Shown: piece by piece, positions 42,214 to 47,274 of the stretch | Numbering within the stretch: position 1 is the stretch's first letter | Layout of the letters: every line of letters begins with the position of its first letter | Assembly (NCBI GenBank): GCA_024232355.1 | Contig: JAAEPW010000608.1 | Location: forward strand, 1-47,274 | Length of the DNA: 47,274 bases | Source: Chloroflexota bacterium | GTDB lineage: Bacteria > Chloroflexota > Anaerolineae > B4-G1 | Direction: 5' to 3' | The notes under the pieces: generated by a model | Told to the model about the DNA's origin: nothing | The model's input: only the letters and a program-made list of their open reading frames with translations | Databases searched by the model: none | Position numbers and translations under genes: made by a program

Positions 42214-43556
42214 ACGGCTTCCACCGGGCTGCTCTCGGCGCCTTCGATTTCGAGACAGCGTTCCTCGGCTGCTTGTTGGTCTTTGGCCTCAGCCTCTTCC
42301 AGTTCCCAGATCGAGATGATGGGAAAGAATTTGACGAAAATGACGTAAAATAAACCGATGGCCGCGATGCAGGCCAACATGACGCTCCACTCGACCCACG
42401 TGGGCATATAATATCCTGCCCCGATGGGCATACGGGGGCGCGCAAGCGTCGGCACAATGATCAACACCCGCTCTAACCACATTCCGGCGTTAGCCGAAAG
42501 CCCGGCGATGGTCAGCCCCGTAATCGTGCGGAAGCGAGGAATGACGACGATTACAAAGGGCACGACAAAACAAAAGACAACCTGTGCCCAGAATTGGAGA
42601 GCAAACTCGCCACTGATCTTGGCGTCAAAGACGGCCATGTGGGCTGGCTCGTTTCCATACAGGGTGGTAATATAGTCGGCCACCGTAAAGTAGGACCATA
42701 CCAAGGATACCACCAAAAGCAAATAACCCAGGTTGCGAAACTGTTCGTATTTGATATAGTTTTCCAGGTGAAAGAGCCTACGCAATATCGCCAGGGTAAA
42801 GATGAGGATACCGATGCCACTGAAAACCGCCCCGATGACGAAATACGGTCCCATCAGTGTGCTGTGCCACATTGGTTGGACGGTCAGCGCAAAGAGCCAC
42901 GCCAGCACCGTGCATACCGTGACGGCGATGGGGATCATGGCGATAGTCATACCGTTGACGGCCAGCCGGATCAAACGCTTTTGCTTGGGCGTGCCGGTAT
43001 AGCCCAGGGCCAGAAAGCGGTAGAGTCGCTTGCGGTGGGGGTATCTGTCGCGTAGCAGGGCGATGTCTGGGATCAGGGTCAGGTAGAGGTAGATCCAGCT
43101 AGAGATCAGATAGAGGCTGACCCAGACAAAGTCCCACACGATGGGCGAGCGAAATTGCGCGAACAGGGGAATTGTCAGTGCCCGGTCTGGCCGCCCCATA
43201 TCCAGCACAATGTTGGTCGCGCCGACGCCCAGCGTGCATACCATGATGCCTTCGGCGGCGCGGGTGATGGGCAAGCGCCATTTGGCGTTCGTCAGCCGGA
43301 GAATTGCCGAGGTTAACAGAGCGCCATAGCTGAGGGCGATGAAATAGATACAGTTGACGATATAGAGCCCCCAGGAGATGGGTCGATTCAGGCCCGTCAC
43401 ACCAACTCCGCGGATGAGTTGGTAGCCATACGCCCCTGCGCCAAAGATGATGGCGGCAGTCAGTATCACGACTGTCAGAACAAACTCCCAACTGCGGGTG
43501 GTCTCTAGGGGTTTGATCAATGCCGCATGTTTGCCGAATCCGTATTCATCGTCCAT
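42210..43556 (-). CDS. NrfD/PsrC/DsrP-type membrane subunit
   Basis: The 448-residue integral membrane protein has about ten hydrophobic helices and the NrfD-family text GVTGLNRPISWGLYIVNCIYFIALSYGALL near the N terminus, followed by LGVGATNIVLDMGRPDR and IVWDFVWVSLYLISSW. Such subunits exchange electrons with menaquinone and pass them to a four-cluster ferredoxin partner, here the preceding gene. The ATG at 43556 lies one base after that gene's stop, with GGAGG upstream; the frame extends to 43682 but that part overlaps the ferredoxin gene. Equivalent to PsrC in polysulfide reductase and DsrP in the Dsr complex. Confidence 0.9.
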   Translation of the reverse strand: MDDEYGFGKHAALIKPLETTRSWEFVLTVVILTAAIIFGAGAYGYQLIRGVGVTGLNRPISWGLYIVNCIYFIALSYGALLTSAILRLTNAKWRLPITRAAEGIMVCTLGVGATNIVLDMGRPDRALTIPLFAQFRSPIVWDFVWVSLYLISSWIYLYLTLIPDIALLRDRYPHRKRLYRFLALGYTGTPKQKRLIRLAVNGMTIAMIPIAVTVCTVLAWLFALTVQPMWHSTLMGPYFVIGAVFSGIGILIFTLAILRRLFHLENYIKYEQFRNLGYLLLVVSLVWSYFTVADYITTLYGNEPAHMAVFDAKISGEFALQFWAQVVFCFVVPFVIVVIPRFRTITGLTIAGLSANAGMWLERVLIIVPTLARPRMPIGAGYYMPTWVEWSVMLACIAAIGLFYVIFVKFFPIISIWELEEAEAKDQQAAEERCLEIEGAESSPVEAV

Positions 43557-43557
43557 A

Positions 43558-44256
43558 CTAGTTCTTTTCCTCCGCCAAATAGTATACCTTGGGCTCTGTT
43601 CCCAATTCTTCAAACAATCGAAAGGCGCGGGGATTGCGAGCCAAGAGCGAGATGGTGCTTTCGGGGTCGTCCAGATCGCCAAAATAGCGCGCCGAGGCGG
43701 GACATGCCTGGTTGCAGGCAGTCAGTTGCACGACGTCGGCGTCGGTCAGATCGCGTCCTTGAGCGGCGGCTGTGCGTTTTGCCTCTTGTAGGCGATGGAC
43801 ACAAAAGGTGCATTTTTCCACGACGCCCACTGCTCGCGTTGGAACCTGAGGGTTCATATATTTGGTGCTGCCTACCGAATAGTCGGGGGGAAACCAGTTA
43901 AAGTAACGCATCGCGTACGGGCAAGCCGTGGTGCAATGACGACAGCCGATGCAACGCTCATAGTTCATACGGACGAGGCCCTCATCATCTATGTAGGTGG
44001 CCTGCACTGGGCAGACGGTCACGCAAGGGGCGTCGCTACAATGGAAACATGGACGGGGAAGAAAGCGCACATAAAAGTCCGGGTACTCGCTTTCTTCTCT
44101 CAAATCGGCCAACACGTCTTGCCAATGTACGGAACGATCCAGCGCCGCTCCCTCTGGCCCGGCACTGGGTACGTTATTCTCGGCCATACAGGCGACCGTA
44201 CACGCCTGACAGGCCGTACATTTGTCCAGGTCAATGACCATTCCCCAACGTGGCAT
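43558..44256 (-). CDS. Four-cluster 4Fe-4S ferredoxin subunit (PsrB/DmsB/DsrO-type)
   Basis: The 232-residue protein has sixteen cysteines in the standard four-cluster order: Cys13/16/19/23, Cys70/73/78/82, Cys102/105/108/112 and Cys149/152/181/185. It begins with the usual WGMVIDLDKCTACQACTVAC. It wires the molybdenum subunit to the NrfD quinone site. No signal peptide is seen; the subunit is presumably carried by the Tat signal of the catalytic subunit, as is known for this class. The ATG at 44256 has GGAGGAG seven bases upstream, and this ribosome site directly abuts a strong hairpin of the REPIN-like element at 44271-44377, so translation may respond to RNA structure. Confidence 0.92.
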   Translation of the reverse strand: MPRWGMVIDLDKCTACQACTVACMAENNVPSAGPEGAALDRSVHWQDVLADLREESEYPDFYVRFLPRPCFHCSDAPCVTVCPVQATYIDDEGLVRMNYERCIGCRHCTTACPYAMRYFNWFPPDYSVGSTKYMNPQVPTRAVGVVEKCTFCVHRLQEAKRTAAAQGRDLTDADVVQLTACNQACPASARYFGDLDDPESTISLLARNPRAFRLFEELGTEPKVYYLAEEKN

Positions 44257-44270
44257 TGTTTTTCTCCTCC

Positions 44271-44377
44271 GCGCGGCGCTGAACCGCCGCGCTCATAGCC
44301 AAACCCTGCTCCGCGGGCTCACCCTACAGTCTCCGAAGGAAGGTTTAGCTTTTAGCAGGGCGGTTCAACGCCCTGCT
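44271..44377. repeat. REPIN-like pair of inverted hairpins inside the respiratory operon
   Basis: Two 22-base palindromes face each other: GCGCGGCGCTGAACCGCCGCGC (44271-44292, inverted) and GCAGGGCGGTTCAACGCCCTGC (44355-44376). In the same orientation both read GCnnGGCGGTTCArCGCCnnGC. The four n positions differ between copies but change in pairs (G-C to A-T, C-G to G-C), so the stem is kept. Between them AGCCAAACC and GGTTTAGCT can also pair. The left hairpin touches the ribosome site of the ferredoxin gene. Confidence 0.65.
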
Positions 44378-44402
44378 TGGCAAAAGCAGAAACATAGCAT
44401 TG

Positions 44403-46733
44403 TTAAACTTTGCGGATGCGTACCCGCGTCGACTGGACCGCTATCTCACCGGTCAACGGATCGGTCAGCGCGGCGATGATCTGGTTGGGATTGCTGCCCC
44501 GGCCCTCGGCCCACCGCCCTCCCGACGTGTGTCCTTGTCCCAGTGGGATGCCGAGTACGTCCGGCGGGGTGCCGGGCCACAGCCGCGCCCTCAACTCGAT
44601 GCTTCCCTGTGGAGACTCGACCAGCACGCGATCCCCATCCTGAATATGCAATTCGTGAGCGGTCTCTGGGTTGAGTTCCACCCAACTGTCCCATTGTTCT
44701 CGCACGTGCAGCCCATAGATGTCTTGCAGCCAGGGCAGGTTATTGCCCCAACGCTCGGTGTAGGTGATCGTCTTGAATGTGTGCAGGTGAAAGGGGTATT
44801 CGTGTTCGTCTCCGGCAAAGACCGGGGCGTCGTAACGCGGCAGCAGGTCGGCATCCTCAAAGGATAGGTCGAGCGCTTCCAGTCTTTCCTTGAGCGTTTG
44901 CGAATAAAACTCGAATTTAGTCGATGGGGTAGCAAACACCCGTTCCCACTGACCAAACTCGTACAATTGATGATACCATACCGAGCGGGATTGAAACTCG
45001 GCCCAGAATTGCTCAAAACTCCCGGATACCGTGCCAGAGGGCATCCCGCGCCCATCCTGGTACAGTCCCAACACCTGCTCCCAAATTGCTTCCTTGAAAC
45101 TGCCCCACGGCATTGCGGCGGCCATTGAATCGTCCACCGAGCGGGCCAGTTCCATCAATACGTCGGCGATGTTGCGCGTGTCATAGACTGGCTCGACCGC
45201 GGGCTGCCCCAACCCTGTTGCCGGATAACCCAGGCTCGGTTCGAGAGGTTCGAGGAACCACTTTTCTAGGAACGTAGAGTCGGGCAGCAAGAGGTCGGCG
45301 TATTCGCTGGTTTCGTCCAGGTAGGGAGAAAATCCAACAACCAGGGGGATGCGTTCCAGCGCCGTTTTCCAGTCCACCTCACCGGGTTGGTGGTACACCG
45401 GGTTGGCGTGGTACAGGAACAGGATGTCGATGGGAGCGGACGATTGGACCAGCGCGTGGGGTACGTTTTCGGCCAGGGGGAATTGGGTGGTGCTCGCTCC
45501 GTCGATTCGCGGATGGGATAATCCTTGCAGGGCGACCTCGTCCAACAATGGTTCTGGCCAGGGGGCCAACGGCGATGGCATTTGGTGCAACACGCCGCCC
45601 CGCGTGTCAATAGAGCCGACCAGCGCGTTGAGGGTGTGGATGGCCCACTGGGCATAAAGACTGTTCGAATAGCCGCTCACGTCGCCCGCGGCCACGGCCG
45701 GTTTGGCGGCAGAAAAGTCGCGGGCGATGCGCTCGATGCTCCTCTGGTCCACGCCCGTGATGGCGGTGACCTTTTCGGGTGCGTAATCTTGCAGCACCAT
45801 GGTGCGAAATCCGACGTGGGTCTGCCCTGCCTCGTCCGTCCAGTCCTCGAAACCAAAGGTGTGTTGCTCGATGAACTCTGCGTCGTATGCCTCGTCGCGC
45901 ACGATGACGTGGGCGATGCCCAACGCCAGCGCCCCCTCGGTGCCGGGCCGGATGGGTATCCATTCGTCCGCCTTGGTGGCTGTCACCGAAGCCCGGCTCT
46001 CGATCTGCACGATCTTGGTTCGTTGGGTTGGGCGGCCCCGTCGCATCCGGCTGTAGGCGCGCAGGTGGCGCACCAGCGGCTGCCAGGCTTCCAGAAAAGC
46101 ACCGCCAAAGCAGAGGAAATAGTTGGTATTTTCCCAATCATAACCGGCGTGTTCGGTCCATCCTTGTGTGAGCGTGTGGGCCAACGGGGTGCCGTCGGCG
46201 CTGTGGATAGGGTAGCGCACGTTGTTCGGCGTGCCAAAGGTTTGGCAAAAGCGGGCAATGAGATCGTCGGTCGGACCGCGCTTGCCGTCGTGCATAAAGA
46301 CCAAGCGCTCGGGTTGGGCCGAATCGCGCAGCTTTTGTAAAGCAGCGGCTACCTCGTCCAAGGCATCCTGCCACGTGATCTGCTGCCAGCCTCCCTCGAC
46401 CCGCCGCATCGGGGTTTTGATACGGTCGTGATCATAGAGGGCCTGGAGGGCAGCCTGCCCCTTGGGGCAAAGCTTGCCGTGATTGTTGGGGTGATAGATG
46501 TTGCCGTCCAATTTGATCACGCGCCCATCCACCACGCGAGCCGAAAGGCCGCACCCGGCAACGCACAACCGGCAGGTGCCCATTTTGTGTTGGACAGAAA
46601 CCATACCGGAAGACGATGGAGGGCTGCGAACGTCTAGCGACTCTAGTCCCACCAGCCCCAATTTGTAGAGCACGCCAGCAGTGGCTGTTACACCGGCTAA
46701 TTTGAGAAAGGTACGCCGTCCCAGTTTGCTCAT
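44403..46733 (-). CDS. Tat-exported molybdopterin oxidoreductase catalytic subunit (PsrA/PhsA-like CISM)
   Basis: The 776-residue protein begins with a twin-arginine signal (GRRTFLKLAGVTATAG). A [4Fe-4S] site follows, Cys54/57/61 and Cys89 (CRLCVAGC...GKLCPKG); the Lys after the last Cys is the usual electron-transfer residue. Typical Mo-bisPGD segments come next and a C-terminal MopB domain (WVELNPETAHELHIQDGDRVLVESPQGSIELRA). It belongs to the DMSO-reductase superfamily with ferredoxin and NrfD partners, closest in plan to polysulfide, thiosulfate or tetrathionate reductases. The substrate is not determined, and the Mo-ligand position (near YPIHSADGTP) is not clearly Cys. I prefer the ATG at 46733 (AGGAG nine bases upstream) over 46739. 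It is the first gene of the operon, promoter at 46794-46822. Confidence 0.88.
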   Translation of the reverse strand: MSKLGRRTFLKLAGVTATAGVLYKLGLVGLESLDVRSPPSSSGMVSVQHKMGTCRLCVAGCGLSARVVDGRVIKLDGNIYHPNNHGKLCPKGQAALQALYDHDRIKTPMRRVEGGWQQITWQDALDEVAAALQKLRDSAQPERLVFMHDGKRGPTDDLIARFCQTFGTPNNVRYPIHSADGTPLAHTLTQGWTEHAGYDWENTNYFLCFGGAFLEAWQPLVRHLRAYSRMRRGRPTQRTKIVQIESRASVTATKADEWIPIRPGTEGALALGIAHVIVRDEAYDAEFIEQHTFGFEDWTDEAGQTHVGFRTMVLQDYAPEKVTAITGVDQRSIERIARDFSAAKPAVAAGDVSGYSNSLYAQWAIHTLNALVGSIDTRGGVLHQMPSPLAPWPEPLLDEVALQGLSHPRIDGASTTQFPLAENVPHALVQSSAPIDILFLYHANPVYHQPGEVDWKTALERIPLVVGFSPYLDETSEYADLLLPDSTFLEKWFLEPLEPSLGYPATGLGQPAVEPVYDTRNIADVLMELARSVDDSMAAAMPWGSFKEAIWEQVLGLYQDGRGMPSGTVSGSFEQFWAEFQSRSVWYHQLYEFGQWERVFATPSTKFEFYSQTLKERLEALDLSFEDADLLPRYDAPVFAGDEHEYPFHLHTFKTITYTERWGNNLPWLQDIYGLHVREQWDSWVELNPETAHELHIQDGDRVLVESPQGSIELRARLWPGTPPDVLGIPLGQGHTSGGRWAEGRGSNPNQIIAALTDPLTGEIAVQSTRVRIRKV

Positions 46734-46793
46734 AAGCATCTACTCCTGATCTGTCGGAAGCGAGTCGTCAAGGTTGAGTAATTTTATCAAGAT

Positions 46794-46822
46794 ATATTAT
46801 CCGACTATGGTCAATCTGTCAA
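46794..46822 (-). promoter_or_regulatory. Promoter of the respiratory operon
   Basis: Minus strand: consensus TTGACA (46822-46817), 17-base spacer, TAATAT (46799-46794). Transcription would start near 46787, leaving a leader of about 55 bases. A TTGA-N9-TCAA sequence lies just downstream of the -10 but its spacing is not that of an FNR box. The MITE target duplication begins 13 bases upstream of the -35. Confidence 0.65.
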
Positions 46823-46834
46823 ATTGCCCGCATA

Positions 46835-46999
46835 TTTGTTTGGGTACTGGTTCAGTTGAATGGGATTACGATGTAGCCGCGCTTTCCATAGCGCGTAAGG
46901 CCCTGTGAGGTATGGAAACCTCGGCTACAAGCCCCTTTTTGAGCCACAATTGGTTGACTATCCAGAAATCCCACCCAACTGAACCAGTACCTTTGTTTG
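46835..46999. mobile_element. 149-bp MITE with long TIRs and 8-bp target duplication
   Basis: The element (46843-46991) begins GGTACTGGTTCAGTTG and ends with its exact reverse complement; the match continues less perfectly to about 25 bp (7 of the next 9). It is bounded by TTTGTTTG at 46835-46842 and 46992-46999, an 8-bp target duplication. Inside, GTAGCCGCGCTTTCCATA (46873-46890) pairs with 46911-46928 at 16 of 18 positions, so the whole element folds into a nested hairpin. It has no coding capacity. Confidence 0.85.
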
Positions 47000-47274
47000 C
47001 GATTCATCGGAAATGCAGGGCTGTTCAGTTCTAGCTTTCCAAGGCTCTAGCAGGCTGTCGGAGAGGAATTTGACGGTCCATTTTGCCCCCATTTTTGAGG
47101 TCCAGATGGAGCTTTGTGCCTCAGTTTTAGCCAAATACAGGCCCAAGTAAGGCATTGGTGTGAAAAAATCACGGCCTCTGACAGGTTATTGACCCAGTAA
47201 CAGGCAAAAACGACGCGTTTTTGCAAGAGGAATTTTCTCTCCTAGAGTGTGCTAGCCCGCGCACTTGTCCTGAA
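47000..47274. other. Right-edge intergenic DNA without a recognisable gene
   Basis: No convincing reading frame. A perfect 9-bp hairpin, GCAAAAACG (47204-47212) with CGTTTTTGC (47216-47224), lies near the end. The stretch 47050-47200 reads like the non-coding end of an insertion sequence (GGCTGTCGGAGAGG; CCTCTGACAGG), but the match is too weak to call. The sequence runs off the window. Confidence 0.35.

Noticed and set aside
46770..46790. FNR box near the respiratory operon promoter
   Set aside because: The TTGA and TCAA half-sites are nine bases apart instead of six, and the local Crp/Fnr-type protein lacks the FNR cysteine set.
46958..47155. 65-residue open frame at the right edge
   Set aside because: It overlaps the MITE end and its target duplication, and its translation has no recognisable feature.

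Overview
The window looks like a chromosomal segment of an uncultured anaerobic Chloroflexota bacterium, most likely Anaerolineae. This is inferred from four things: a giant secreted protein ending in the 'YLPVIMR' type of C-terminus common in that group, a 73-residue protein of a small family I associate with Chloroflexi, a BTAD/NB-ARC/TPR regulator, and strictly anaerobic enzymes (a glycyl radical enzyme and a molybdenum respiratory operon). No database search was possible; names rest on motifs read from the translations.

Layout. 1-1.45 kb: a short, probably truncated methyltransferase and a class I glutamine amidotransferase (both minus). 1.5-5.0 kb (minus): a two-gene hydroxyproline operon, a trans-3-hydroxyproline dehydratase (proline racemase fold, Cys/Thr pair) followed by HypD, the glycyl radical trans-4-hydroxyproline dehydratase. 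Together they can open both hydroxyproline isomers of collagen. No HypD activase lies in the window. A 152-bp MITE with an 8-bp target duplication sits directly before this operon. 5.2-8.3 kb (minus): a formylglycine-enzyme-fold protein without the copper cysteines, then a hydroxyacid dehydrogenase/aminotransferase pair. 8.5-9.6 kb (plus): an orphan ZnuA-type metal-binding lipoprotein.

9.7-16 kb: a beta-propeller lipoprotein and a 73-residue protein (minus), divergent from a large BTAD/NB-ARC/TPR regulator (plus). The shared intergenic region holds two CGTGACA heptamers at 11-bp period, the format of SARP/BTAD operators. 16-22 kb: an ADP-ribosylglycohydrolase fused to a jelly-roll domain, convergent with a 1156-residue protein that looks carbohydrate-active but is not firmly assigned. 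22.3-35.5 kb (minus): one 4393-residue surface protein with beta-helix, cadherin/Ig-like, tandem-95, LamG, two discoidin and DUF4397-like domains. Then tRNA-Glu(UUC), a globin-fold sensor lacking the proximal histidine, and about 1.3 kb of IS debris.

37.9-46.7 kb: a leaderless Crp/Fnr-type regulator converges on a six-gene minus-strand respiratory operon: Tat-exported molybdopterin catalytic subunit, four-cluster ferredoxin, NrfD membrane subunit, TorD chaperone, a decaheme cytochrome fused to a NarI-type cytochrome b, and an HdrD/DsrK-like iron-sulfur protein. Apart from the Mo subunit and its chaperone, these match all five parts of the sulfate reducers' DsrMKJOP complex, with J expanded to ten hemes and fused to M. 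This hybrid is the most interesting system here. The operon has a strong promoter, a second MITE (149 bp, 8-bp TSD) just upstream of its -35 box, and a REPIN-like pair of covarying hairpins between its first two genes.

Possible theme (inference): a protein- or particle-degrading anaerobe that attaches through a giant adhesin, uses collagen-type amino acids and sugars, and couples menaquinol or thiol oxidation to an external acceptor.
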